In this document: piece after piece, positions 53,649-62,184 of the stretch
Layout of the letters: each line of letters opens with the position of its first letter
Numbering within the stretch: position 1 is the first letter of the stretch
Origin: JBKBKN01 sp046294625
GTDB taxonomy: Bacteria > Bacteroidota > Bacteroidia > M30B66
NCBI GenBank assembly: GCA_046294625.1
Contig: JBKBKN010000017.1
Span: forward strand, 1-64,000
DNA length: 64,000 bases
Direction of reading: 5' to 3'
The notes under the pieces: generated by a model
The model's input: the letters and a program-made list of their open reading frames with translations, nothing else
Database searches by the model: none
What the model was told of the DNA's origin: nothing
Translations under genes and position numbers: made by a program

Positions 53649-54740
53649 ATGGGACACATGGACGTTTATAAACGCAAAATCATTTTCTTTGCATCTGTGA
53701 AATACCTTTTTCTGCTATTCATTACCATTTTATACCACGGCGTATCTTTTGCTCAATTGGGAGGCAGTTCCATTTATCGTTTTATGAATCTTCCCAATTC
53801 GGCGCGCGTGCAAGCGATGGGAGGAGTGATAAACGCCATTCAGGATGAAGATGTGAATCTAGGTTACCTCAATCCGGCACTGTTTAATCCTAGCATGCAT
53901 AATCGCTTGTCGATGAATTTTGTGGATTACTTTGGTGGCGTAAATTATGGATTTGCAGGCTATGCAAGAGATGTAGAAGGTCTTGGCACATTCGGTGGAG
54001 GTTTGCATTATGTAAACTATGGAAATTTCAAAAGAACGGACTTCACCGGTGAGGTACTCGGTGAGTTTACAGCAGGTGAGTATTGTCTCGCTATCGGAGG
54101 ATCTCGCCGAATGGACTCCTTGTTTACGGTTGGAGCACAATTCAAAAGCATTTTCTCACATTTTGCCGAATACAACTCCTTTGGATTAGCCCTGGATCTT
54201 GGAGCGCATTACAGGAGTCTCGACAAGCTAACTCAATTGAGTATTGTCGTTAGAAATTTTGGCTATCAATTAGCAACTTACTCGCCAGATACCAGAGAGT
54301 CAATGCCACTCGAAATTCAGGCAGGTTTTGCAAAAAGCTTCGAGCACCTTCCGCTGAAAATTTCAATAGTTGCGCACAATTTGCAGCAACCAGATCTCAC
54401 TTTTCGCGATCCTTCCGTGCCCATTCTCACCAACGATCCACTCACCGGAGACACCATTATTCAACGCAGACAAATTGGTGACAAAATTATGAGACACATC
54501 ATTTTGGGTGCCGAGCTTAATCTGACCAAGAATATCGCCTTTAGAATAGGATATAACTATATGCGTCGACAAGAAATGAAAGTTGACACAAGAATAGGTA
54601 CAGTTGGAATCTCCTGGGGGCTCGGGCTTAATCTCCGGAAATTTCGATTAGATTACGGTCGATCAGCCTACCACCTTGCCGGATCGCCCAACAATTTATC
54701 ACTCACTTTCAACTTATCCGAATTTAATAGCAGAAACTAA
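53649..54740 (+). CDS. porQ: Type IX secretion system protein PorQ
   Basis: A 363-residue outer-membrane protein of the PorQ family, part of the type IX secretion machinery (attachment of sorted cargo to the cell surface). It has an N-terminal membrane/signal segment (YLFLLFITILYHGVSFAQ) and the family opening LGGSSIYRFMNLPNSARVQA MGGV with NLGYLNPALFNP; the C-terminal strands (NIAFRIGYNYMRRQEMKV, SLTFNLSEFNSRN) end the barrel. It directly precedes cmk and ispH, a gene order I know from other Bacteroidota. Starts possible at 53649 or 53658. Confidence 0.93.
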   Translation: MGHMDVYKRKIIFFASVKYLFLLFITILYHGVSFAQLGGSSIYRFMNLPNSARVQAMGGVINAIQDEDVNLGYLNPALFNPSMHNRLSMNFVDYFGGVNYGFAGYARDVEGLGTFGGGLHYVNYGNFKRTDFTGEVLGEFTAGEYCLAIGGSRRMDSLFTVGAQFKSIFSHFAEYNSFGLALDLGAHYRSLDKLTQLSIVVRNFGYQLATYSPDTRESMPLEIQAGFAKSFEHLPLKISIVAHNLQQPDLTFRDPSVPILTNDPLTGDTIIQRRQIGDKIMRHIILGAELNLTKNIAFRIGYNYMRRQEMKVDTRIGTVGISWGLGLNLRKFRLDYGRSAYHLAGSPNNLSLTFNLSEFNSRN

Positions 54741-54745
54741 ATCAA

Positions 54746-55447
54746 ATGGCAGAAAAGCGTATCACCATTGCCGTTGACGGTTATTCTTCGTGTGGAAAAA
54801 GCACCATAGCCAAAGCACTTGCAGCAAGATTGAATTATAGCTATGTAGATACTGGTGCCATGTACAGGGCTGTAACCTTGCATGCACTTAATAATGGACT
54901 AATTGATGGAAAAAATCTTGATGTTGCAGGTTTGATCGATGATCTAGACGAATTAGACATCAATTTTGTTTATAATCCTGAACTGCAGTATGCTGAAATC
55001 CTTCTTAATGGGGAAAATGTAGAGCCCTATATCAGAACCATGGATGTAAACGATTGGGTGAGTCAGGTGAGCGCAGTGCCGGAAGTAAGAAGACAAATGG
55101 TGCGCATACAGCAACAATTAGGCAAAAACAAAGGGGTGGTGATGGATGGAAGAGATATAGGAACTACCGTATTCCCTGATGCGGAACTCAAACTTTTCAT
55201 GACAGCTGATATTCAAATTCGCGCGCAGCGTAGAATGGATGAATTGGTTTCAAAGAAAATCCCAGCTTCGATCGATGAAGTGAAACAAAACTTGCTCCAA
55301 CGAGATCACTACGATATCAATAGAAGTGAGAGCCCTTTGAGAAAAGCAGATGATGCTATCATTATTGATAATACGAATCTCACGCGCAACGAACAATTAG
55401 ATAAAGCCATGCAACTTGTTCGACATATCGTGGATAAGAAGAAGTAA
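54746..55447 (+). CDS. cmk: Cytidylate kinase
   Basis: A 233-residue kinase that phosphorylates CMP and dCMP with ATP. P-loop in AVDGYSSCGKSTIAKAL, YVDTGAMYRAVTLHAL gives the substrate region, and VVMDGRDIGTTVFPDAELKL is the conserved CMP-binding motif. It ends with RSESPLRKADDAIIIDNT, a typical cmk pattern. It starts 5 bp after porQ. Full length. Confidence 0.97.
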   Translation: MAEKRITIAVDGYSSCGKSTIAKALAARLNYSYVDTGAMYRAVTLHALNNGLIDGKNLDVAGLIDDLDELDINFVYNPELQYAEILLNGENVEPYIRTMDVNDWVSQVSAVPEVRRQMVRIQQQLGKNKGVVMDGRDIGTTVFPDAELKLFMTADIQIRAQRRMDELVSKKIPASIDEVKQNLLQRDHYDINRSESPLRKADDAIIIDNTNLTRNEQLDKAMQLVRHIVDKKK

Positions 55448-55474
55448 GCTAAGGCTACTTTTATTTATATTCCT

Positions 55475-55482
55475 TAAATTTG
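55475..55482 (+). promoter_or_regulatory. -7 box (TAAATTTG) just before ispH
   Basis: Exact TAnnTTTG match that ends only 4 nt before the ATG at 55487, so a transcript from it would be leaderless or nearly so. Confidence 0.4.
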
Positions 55483-55486
55483 CCCT

Positions 55487-56362
55487 ATGGAAGTAACTAT
55501 TGATGCCAATTCGGGATTTTGCTTTGGAGTAGTGTATGCCATACAAATGGCTGAAGATCAATTGGAACAATCAAAAGAGCTATATTGTCTGGGCGACATC
55601 GTTCACAATAATATGGAAGTTGAAAGACTGCAAGCCAAGGGATTGAAAATCATCAATCACGAGCAATTGAAAAATCTTCGAGATTGTACTGTGCTTATCA
55701 GGGCGCATGGCGAACCACCTGAAACATATCGTATTGCGATAGACAATAATATTGAATTAATCGATGCGTCTTGTCCAGTAGTGTTAAAACTGCAAAACCG
55801 TATTCGTTCCGGATTTGAGCAAGTCGGTCAGGGACAGATTGTGGTGTATGGAAAAGAAGGTCATGCCGAAGTGAATGGTCTTGTAGGTCAGACTTCAGGT
55901 AAAGCCATTATTGTTAACTCGCTCGACGACCTTGATAAAATAGATTTCTCGAAACCTATTCAGTTTTTTTCTCAAACTACACAGAGTACTGAAGGTTTCA
56001 AAATAATGGTTGATGACATCAACCGTAGAAGGAAAGAAGCAGGTTGCAATGAAGAGTTTAAATTTGAAGCCAACGATACGCTTTGCCGTCAGGTTTCTAA
56101 TAGAGAACCACAGCTGAGAGAATTTGCCAAACAGCACGACGTAATTATTTTTGTAAGCGGCAAGAAAAGCGCTAATGGGAGAGTTCTATTCAATGTTTGC
56201 AAGGAAGAAAATCCAAACACCTACTTTATTTCAAACTTCGAAGAGTTAAACCCTGTCTGGCTTGATGGCTTTCAATCGGTTGGAATTTGTGGTGCAACAT
56301 CCACCCCTATGTGGCTGATGGAAGATGTAGCCGAGAAGATCAAGGCTATCACATATGCATAA
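55487..56362 (+). CDS. ispH: 4-hydroxy-3-methylbut-2-enyl diphosphate reductase
   Basis: A 291-residue [4Fe-4S] enzyme (LytB) making isopentenyl and dimethylallyl diphosphate in the last step of the non-mevalonate pathway. Cluster cysteines: GFCFGV, DASCPVV and NDTLCRQVSNREPQL. Substrate-site residues: VHNNMEV, RAHGEPPE, GKEGHAEVNG, FSQTTQST, SGKKSANGR. All present, so active. It follows cmk after 39 bp. Confidence 0.97.
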   Translation: MEVTIDANSGFCFGVVYAIQMAEDQLEQSKELYCLGDIVHNNMEVERLQAKGLKIINHEQLKNLRDCTVLIRAHGEPPETYRIAIDNNIELIDASCPVVLKLQNRIRSGFEQVGQGQIVVYGKEGHAEVNGLVGQTSGKAIIVNSLDDLDKIDFSKPIQFFSQTTQSTEGFKIMVDDINRRRKEAGCNEEFKFEANDTLCRQVSNREPQLREFAKQHDVIIFVSGKKSANGRVLFNVCKEENPNTYFISNFEELNPVWLDGFQSVGICGATSTPMWLMEDVAEKIKAITYA

Positions 56363-56412
56363 AAGCATTAAGATAAGGCTCTTCTTATTAAGAAACTGAT
56401 TAGCTTGATTGA

Positions 56413-58647
56413 TTAATTCATCAACTCTCCAAGCTTATTGTCAAAGGCTTGCTTAAATGATGCAATTGTACCCCAATTTTCACCATCCACTTCAATTTGG
56501 CCTGTTGTAACCTCCCCTAATAAATGAAATGCACAATCGGTCTGTGCCATAAATTCAACAAAACTTTCTTGCAACGACGCACTTACTGATACCACTACCC
56601 TGCCCTGCGCTTCACCAAACAAAAATGCATCGCGACGGTAATTTTCATCCGTTTCAATCGTGAAGCCTTTGTTATTTTCAAAACCACTTTCGCATAGCGC
56701 AACAAAAAGCCCTCCGTCAGCTACATCATGAGCCGAAGCAATCAAACCATTGCGGATAAGTCCTGCAACGCTGTTGTGCAAAAGCATTTCTTCGTCCATA
56801 TTGAAATAAGGAGCCGGTGAAAGCTTCACTTGATGATAACTGTATAAATATTCTGAGCAATTAATATCATTTTGCGATGCGCCTATCAGGTAGATCAAAT
56901 CTCCATTATTCTCAAACGCAATGCCGGTATGTAATTTTTTATCATCCAAAATTCCAAGCATACCAATAGTTGGCGTGGGGAATACCGGAACAGTTTTGTC
57001 CGGCATCACTGTCTGATTGTAAAAACTCACATTGCCACCTGTAACCGGTGTGCCCAATTTTTCGCAAGCAAAACCCATTCCTTTAATTGCATTTACAAAT
57101 TGCCAATACACCTCCGGGTTATAAGGGTTACCAAAATTCAGACAATTGGTGATAGCGCGAGGTTGTCCACCGCTGCAGATGATATTTCGCGCCGCTTCAC
57201 TCACTGCAATAGCTGTTCCTTTTTCCGGATCGGCATGAATATAACGTGAATTACAATCAACCGACATGGCCAACGCTTTATTAGACTCTTTGATATTTAC
57301 TACACCTGCATCCGAAGGTTTATTGGTGCTCATATTCTTTGTGCCCACCATTGAGTCATATTGCTCATAAATCCATCGTTTTGATGCGATATTAGGATGA
57401 GATATTAAAAAGTCAGCTACCTTTTTCAGGTCATTGGGTTCTTCTATCTGATCGATTGAAAATTTGAATGTTTCAGCATAATAGGCAGGCTCTTTATATT
57501 CGCGTTGATAAACTGGTGCACCACCTCCCAAAACGAGCGATTCAGCCGGTATATCAGCCACCAGTTCGCCGTGCATGAAATAGCGCAAACGATCGCCTTC
57601 AGTCACTTCGCCGATGATTTCGCAATTCAGATCCCATTTCTCAAGTATGGCTTCCACTTCATTTTCACGTCCTTTTTTTACAACCATAAGCATACGCTCC
57701 TGTGATTCGGAGAGCAAAATCTCCCAATCGAGCATACCTTGCTGACGGGTCGGTACTTTATCCAACCAAATGTTCATGCCATGTTTGCCTTTAGCCGACA
57801 TTTCTGATGTGGAACATGTAATTCCTGCTGCACCCATATCTTGCATGCCCACCACGGCTCCGGAACGAATCACTTCAAGCGTTGCTTCGAGCAACAATTT
57901 TTCCTGAAAGGGATCACCTACCTGAACGGCCGGTAAATCTTTGGCTGACTCTTCCGTTAAGTCGCCCGAAGCAAAAGTAGCTCCATGAATTCCATCCTTT
58001 CCTGTTGAAGATCCGATAATATAAACCGGATTGCCCACCCCATACGAAATCGCGGAAGCAGTAAAGCCCACTTCTACAATGCCCACTGACATAGCGTTTA
58101 CGAGTGGATTTTCATTAAAGCATTCATCAAAAACAACTTCCCCGGCAACAATGGGCACGCCAAAGGCATTGCCATAGTCGCCAATGCCTTTCACCACGCC
58201 ACGCACGAGCCATTTGGTCTTGTCCAACTCCGGATTGCCAAATCGTAATGAATTGAGCTGTGCAATCGGTCTTGCCCCCATTGTAAAAATATCGCGATTA
58301 ATCCCACCAACCCCCGTAGCTGCTCCTTGATAGGGTTCGAGAGCAGAAGGGTGATTATGCGATTCTATTTTAAATGCACAAGCTAAACCATCACCAATAT
58401 CGATAAGTCCTGCGTTCTCCTCACCTGCTTCTGCTAAAAGCCCCTCACCCTTTTTGGGAAGTGTTTTTAGCCATACAATGGAGTTTTTATAGGAGCAGTG
58501 TTCCGACCACATAACGGAGTAAATACTCAGTTCTGTGAAATTGGGTTTACGACCTAAAATCTCACAAATTTTGTCATATTCTTCGGGCAAAAGACCTAGT
58601 TTTCTTGCTGTTTCTATTCCCGGGAGACTTTCTGCAACTGATGACAT
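56413..58647 (-). CDS. purL: Phosphoribosylformylglycinamidine synthase subunit PurL
   Basis: A 744-residue ATP-dependent enzyme of purine synthesis (FGAR to FGAM), the small PurL form that needs PurS and PurQ. Recognised by YSVMWSEHCSYKNSIVWLK, IESHNHPSALEPYQGAATGV, RDIFTMGARPIAQLNS, and the second half with TAISVSEAARNIICSGGQ-type sequence and NCLNFGNPYNPEVYWQF, PVTGGNVSFYNQ. ATG at 58647, 14 bp after the stop of the T9SS gene upstream. purS and purQ are not in this window. Confidence 0.97.
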   Translation of the reverse strand: MSSVAESLPGIETARKLGLLPEEYDKICEILGRKPNFTELSIYSVMWSEHCSYKNSIVWLKTLPKKGEGLLAEAGEENAGLIDIGDGLACAFKIESHNHPSALEPYQGAATGVGGINRDIFTMGARPIAQLNSLRFGNPELDKTKWLVRGVVKGIGDYGNAFGVPIVAGEVVFDECFNENPLVNAMSVGIVEVGFTASAISYGVGNPVYIIGSSTGKDGIHGATFASGDLTEESAKDLPAVQVGDPFQEKLLLEATLEVIRSGAVVGMQDMGAAGITCSTSEMSAKGKHGMNIWLDKVPTRQQGMLDWEILLSESQERMLMVVKKGRENEVEAILEKWDLNCEIIGEVTEGDRLRYFMHGELVADIPAESLVLGGGAPVYQREYKEPAYYAETFKFSIDQIEEPNDLKKVADFLISHPNIASKRWIYEQYDSMVGTKNMSTNKPSDAGVVNIKESNKALAMSVDCNSRYIHADPEKGTAIAVSEAARNIICSGGQPRAITNCLNFGNPYNPEVYWQFVNAIKGMGFACEKLGTPVTGGNVSFYNQTVMPDKTVPVFPTPTIGMLGILDDKKLHTGIAFENNGDLIYLIGASQNDINCSEYLYSYHQVKLSPAPYFNMDEEMLLHNSVAGLIRNGLIASAHDVADGGLFVALCESGFENNKGFTIETDENYRRDAFLFGEAQGRVVVSVSASLQESFVEFMAQTDCAFHLLGEVTTGQIEVDGENWGTIASFKQAFDNKLGELMN

Positions 58648-58661
58648 GCGCTCAATCGATT

Positions 58662-60320
58662 TTATTGAATTATAAACTTTTGAATGATGATTTCTTCGCC
58701 AATCAACACGCGCGCAAAGTAAATACCTTTTGCTAAACGGATACCGTCTCTGTTGATACTTGTTTGTAACTTTCCTGGTGCTTGCTTACCAAGATCTAGG
58801 GTGTAATGTTCTCTGCCTTGAAGATCAAAAATTTGGAGCTGCACTTGGCTGCTTGCGCTTAAGTTTATTTCTAAAATAGCATCACCACTCGATGGATTAG
58901 GATAAATGCTAAGGTGGTTGCTTGAAAGCGTTTCAATGCCGGTCGGATTGCCATCAATTAATTCGCCCAAAATATACTGGTAATAGAAAACCATCATTTC
59001 ATCTTCTGTTGTTAACCCGAAAGTTACTAGACTTGGGCCGGTATTTCTGAATGTGGCTTCATGTATGAGCCCATGACGGGGATTGATTGGATAGAAATCG
59101 TCCCATGTCCGAATCGGTGGATGTGAAAAGTCATAGAAACCTTGATTAAACGTGTAATTTACATTGTAGAAACCTTCATAAATCTGCTCACCCTTAGTTC
59201 CATCTGAATTTCTTACAAAAATATCATAGTCAATTCCGTACTTATGTGTGTGTGATGTGAGTTGCCACAATTTCCAATAATGATTGGCGGTGCTAAAAAA
59301 CACCGGACGAGAGAAAGTGACCGGCTGCCCATTGTTTGGGATGAAAATCTGCAGATTGGTTACCAGATCGGAATACATTTCCACCGATGGACTGGTTTTG
59401 GGTTCAGTATATACATCCAGAAATGCTTCAACGGCAAGGACCGAATCGGTGCTATAATTTCGGATGTGATAGTTGAGATCGAGCACATCATTGGCTGCCC
59501 ACACATAGGCCGTATTTTCAGGCAATTGCGTATCGTAAGAAATCTGCCAAGCATTCACAATCGTATTGTTTCCGGTTGAGCTTCCATTTCCGTTTTGTGG
59601 ATTTTGAATACGCAATCCTTCCGGAAAAATGTTTGCAGTATTGGGATTTAGTTTATACAAAATGAAATGATGCGATTGTGGCGCCATAAATAAATTCAAC
59701 CGATTCACTTTAACGGTGTCTGGCAAATCAAGTGCATATTTGATGAAATATTCTACTTCGTTTTGCGGAGCTAAAAACAATTTACCGAGATGAATGCGGA
59801 AAGCACCCGTCTCTGTTGGCATGGGAGGCTCTTCAGGGATGGCATTGATGCCACCGTTGGTGTAATACTCCTGAAGTACATTCGTATTCACCACATTGCC
59901 ATTTTGCGGAGCGCCACGATAAATCCATTGACGGATCAATTCAATCTCCACATTGCTTAAGGGTGGTGTAGGAGCCGAAGGCATTGTATTACCTTCCTGT
60001 ATGCCATCCAATCCAGCATGCGCATAAAGTCCGTTATTGACTTTACGGTACAGAAAACTGCGTTCAGGATAACCGGGACGTATCAGTTTGTGGTTTTTGG
60101 CGGCAGCAGCCGGATTGGTCGGATTCACATTCACGATTCGACTATACACCTGCGATTCGGTTCCTGAAAGATTCAGGTTGCCCTGATTATTTTGTGCATT
60201 ATGACAGCCTTGGGTGCATTTGAGCTGAAAAATTTCATAAATCTGATTGAAGGTGCTTTGCGCCTTGAGTGAAACCAAACCAATCAATACGAAACTGATG
60301 GTAGTAAATGTTTTAATCAT
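58662..60320 (-). CDS. T9SS-secreted cytochrome/copper monooxygenase-like protein
   Basis: About 552 residues, exported. The signal peptide (MIKTFTTISFVLIGLVSLKA) fixes the start at the ATG at 60320, not the upstream frame to 60596, which overlaps the reductase. Near residues 35-40 is a CX3CH heme-like motif (KCTQGCHNAQ) with a possible Met ligand in EGNTMPSAPTPP, as in cytochrome-like domains of secreted proteins. The middle resembles copper type II ascorbate-dependent monooxygenases: APQSHHFILYKL (His-His), LTSHTHKYGID (HxH) and DEMMVFYYQYI (Met). A T9SS sorting domain begins near LSIYPNPSSGDAILEIN. The gene overlaps the ferredoxin-reductase gene by 8 bp. Confidence 0.82.
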   Translation of the reverse strand: MIKTFTTISFVLIGLVSLKAQSTFNQIYEIFQLKCTQGCHNAQNNQGNLNLSGTESQVYSRIVNVNPTNPAAAAKNHKLIRPGYPERSFLYRKVNNGLYAHAGLDGIQEGNTMPSAPTPPLSNVEIELIRQWIYRGAPQNGNVVNTNVLQEYYTNGGINAIPEEPPMPTETGAFRIHLGKLFLAPQNEVEYFIKYALDLPDTVKVNRLNLFMAPQSHHFILYKLNPNTANIFPEGLRIQNPQNGNGSSTGNNTIVNAWQISYDTQLPENTAYVWAANDVLDLNYHIRNYSTDSVLAVEAFLDVYTEPKTSPSVEMYSDLVTNLQIFIPNNGQPVTFSRPVFFSTANHYWKLWQLTSHTHKYGIDYDIFVRNSDGTKGEQIYEGFYNVNYTFNQGFYDFSHPPIRTWDDFYPINPRHGLIHEATFRNTGPSLVTFGLTTEDEMMVFYYQYILGELIDGNPTGIETLSSNHLSIYPNPSSGDAILEINLSASSQVQLQIFDLQGREHYTLDLGKQAPGKLQTSINRDGIRLAKGIYFARVLIGEEIIIQKFIIQ

Positions 60321-61131
60321 AAGATTCAAATTTAATATGGTTTTTGGCAATGCCCATCTGAGCCAAATTTTCACGGGCTTCGCGGAGCATATTACCAAAT
60401 CCGCATAAATAAAAATAAGTATCGAGTTTTTCTTTAAATAGTTTTTGATACACTTGATGAACATACCCTTTCTCTCCATTCCAAATAGGAGCATCTTCGC
60501 GTGAGAGCACCGGGATGAACTTAAATTCCGGATGCTGCTGCTGTAATGCATCAAACTCTTGATAGTATGCAAGATCACATATTTTCCGTGCACCATAAAT
60601 CAAAGTAATTTTCTGATGAGGAAGATTACGATTGAAAATATCAAAAATCATGGATCGGAAAGGTGCCACTCCTGTACCGGTGCAAACAAAACAAAGCTCA
60701 CGATCAATATGCTCCGGAAGTGAAAATTTACCCAAAGGCATTGAACACAGGAGTATGTTNNNNNNNNNNNNNNNNNNNNNNNNNNNNNNNNNNNNNNNNN
60801 NNNNNNNNNNNNNNNNNNNNNNNNNNNNNNNNNNNNNNNNNNNNNNNNNNNNNNNNNNGCCTTCCATCACATTGGAAAACAAATGATTGGTTCCCATTCC
60901 ATCCGGATTTAATACAATTAGAAACTCCAATATTCTTGTAGAATCGGGTGCAGATGCGATGGAGTAACTTCGGTTGGTAACCCTGCTATCGATTGGCAAA
61001 TCAAACATCACAAATTGTCCTGCTTTGAAAATCGGGGGATGAGATTCCGGATATTCAACATGATAAATACGTATGCATTCAGTAACAGATTGCACCCGAA
61101 CAACTTTGCATGGATAGTATTGGTAGGGCAT
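60313..61131 (-). CDS. Ferredoxin--NADP reductase-like flavoprotein (interrupted by N gap)
   Basis: Reductase of the FNR family, which moves electrons between NAD(P)H and a ferredoxin or similar carrier. FAD-binding motif SRVTNRSYSIASAP, then VLNPDGMGTNHLFSNVMEG, followed by 33 unknown residues (99 N) and LLCSMPLGKFSLPEHID; the NAD(P)-binding region has CFVCTGTGVAPFRSMI, LIYGARKICDLAYYQEF and YLCGFGNMLREARENL. Without the gap the protein is about 239 residues, which suits the family; the Ns retain the frame. Downstream it overlaps the T9SS gene by 8 bp. Confidence 0.9.
   Translation of the reverse strand: MPYQYYPCKVVRVQSVTECIRIYHVEYPESHPPIFKAGQFVMFDLPIDSRVTNRSYSIASAPDSTRILEFLIVLNPDGMGTNHLFSNVMEGXXXXXXXXXXXXXXXXXXXXXXXXXXXXXXXXXNILLCSMPLGKFSLPEHIDRELCFVCTGTGVAPFRSMIFDIFNRNLPHQKITLIYGARKICDLAYYQEFDALQQQHPEFKFIPVLSREDAPIWNGEKGYVHQVYQKLFKEKLDTYFYLCGFGNMLREARENLAQMGIAKNHIKFESYD
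60760..60858. other. Assembly gap (99 N)
   Basis: 99 unknown bases inside the reductase gene. The flanking coding sequence reads ...VMEG and NILLC..., which fits the FNR family almost directly, so the true gap is likely 0-6 bp. Confidence 0.95.
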
Positions 61132-61173
61132 TGGGGTAAAGATAAAAAAATATCATCAATAGCATCTGATAAG

Positions 61174-62130
61174 CTAATGATTTATTGCAGCTCTCCGCAA
61201 GCGATCATTGATAGCTGCACCTAGTCCCGATTCTTCAAAGGCTTCGGCAATAATGATATCTGTTCCGCTGTCGTCGGCTTTTCTCATTACATCAAATAGT
61301 CTGCTGGCTGCTTCTTTGATATTTCCTGTTGGGGAAAGTTCAAAAATTTCTGAAAACATATGGGCTTCTTTTGCTTTCATCGTAATGAGCGTGAGCTGCA
61401 AACCTTGATGCAATTCAGCTATTTCTTTAGGATTGTCTGTAAAAAATAGTCTTTTTCGTGGGGCATAATGCTGCAGAAGCATTCCCGGGGCAGCAGGATT
61501 GGAGCTTTGGTTGATTCTAAGGTGAACATCCCCCACCTGAGACCTGATTTGTTCGGGCGATAGACCTCCAAGTCTATACACAAATACTTTATCATCTTCC
61601 ATTCCAACTATAGTAGATTCAATACCCACTTCGCATGGTCCTCCATCTAATATAAAATCGATCGCCGTGCCCAATTGTGCTTCCACATGCTCCGCTTTTG
61701 TAGGACTAATATAGCCAAACGGATTGGCACTTGGCGCAGCAAGTGGAAAATCAATTTGGTTAAGCAAAGCTAATGTGAGTGGATGTGAAGGCATGCGAAT
61801 ACCCACTTGACTCAGGCCAGATGTCACTATATCTGGTATCAAAGATGATTTAGGCAAAAGCAAGGTGAGCGGTCCAGGCCAAAACTGATTAGCCAATCGT
61901 TGTAAAGGTTCTGGAAACTCCAAAATTAGTTCGCTCAGTTGATCAAGTTTACCTATGTGCACAATAAGCGGATCGAATGAAGGTCGCTGTTTGATCTCAA
62001 AGATACGCGCTACCAGTTCCGGATTCAACGCATTGGCAGCGAGACCATAAACGGTTTCTGTTGGAATGGCAATTACTTCGCTTTTTAAACGTTGAGCTGC
62101 TTCCTCAATATTGTTGCTGATTTTGGCCAT
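61174..62130 (-). CDS. L-threonylcarbamoyladenylate synthase (Sua5 type)
   Basis: A 318-residue protein for the first step of t6A tRNA modification (threonylcarbamoyl-AMP from Thr, bicarbonate and ATP). YrdC domain: IPTETVYGLAANALNPE, IKQRPSFDPLIVHI, and PSANPFGYISPTKAEHV; an extra C-terminal Sua5 domain follows the linker PGMLLQHYAPRKRLFF. The ATG at 62130 (MAKISNN) is chosen; the frame extends 13 codons further. Part of a minus-strand gene run with the helicase upstream and the reductase downstream. Confidence 0.92.
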   Translation of the reverse strand: MAKISNNIEEAAQRLKSEVIAIPTETVYGLAANALNPELVARIFEIKQRPSFDPLIVHIGKLDQLSELILEFPEPLQRLANQFWPGPLTLLLPKSSLIPDIVTSGLSQVGIRMPSHPLTLALLNQIDFPLAAPSANPFGYISPTKAEHVEAQLGTAIDFILDGGPCEVGIESTIVGMEDDKVFVYRLGGLSPEQIRSQVGDVHLRINQSSNPAAPGMLLQHYAPRKRLFFTDNPKEIAELHQGLQLTLITMKAKEAHMFSEIFELSPTGNIKEAASRLFDVMRKADDSGTDIIIAEAFEESGLGAAINDRLRRAAINH

Positions 62131-62184
62131 GCCCTGCAAAGATAAGTATCGATAGCAATCTTCAGGCAATTCAAAAAGCTATGA

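Noticed and set aside
60321..60596. 92-codon N-terminal extension of the T9SS copper/heme protein
   Set aside because: It overlaps the reductase coding sequence and lacks export features; the signal peptide starts at 60320.
60632..60941. Open frames across the N gap on the plus strand
   Set aside because: They consist largely of unknown residues and lie opposite the reductase gene.
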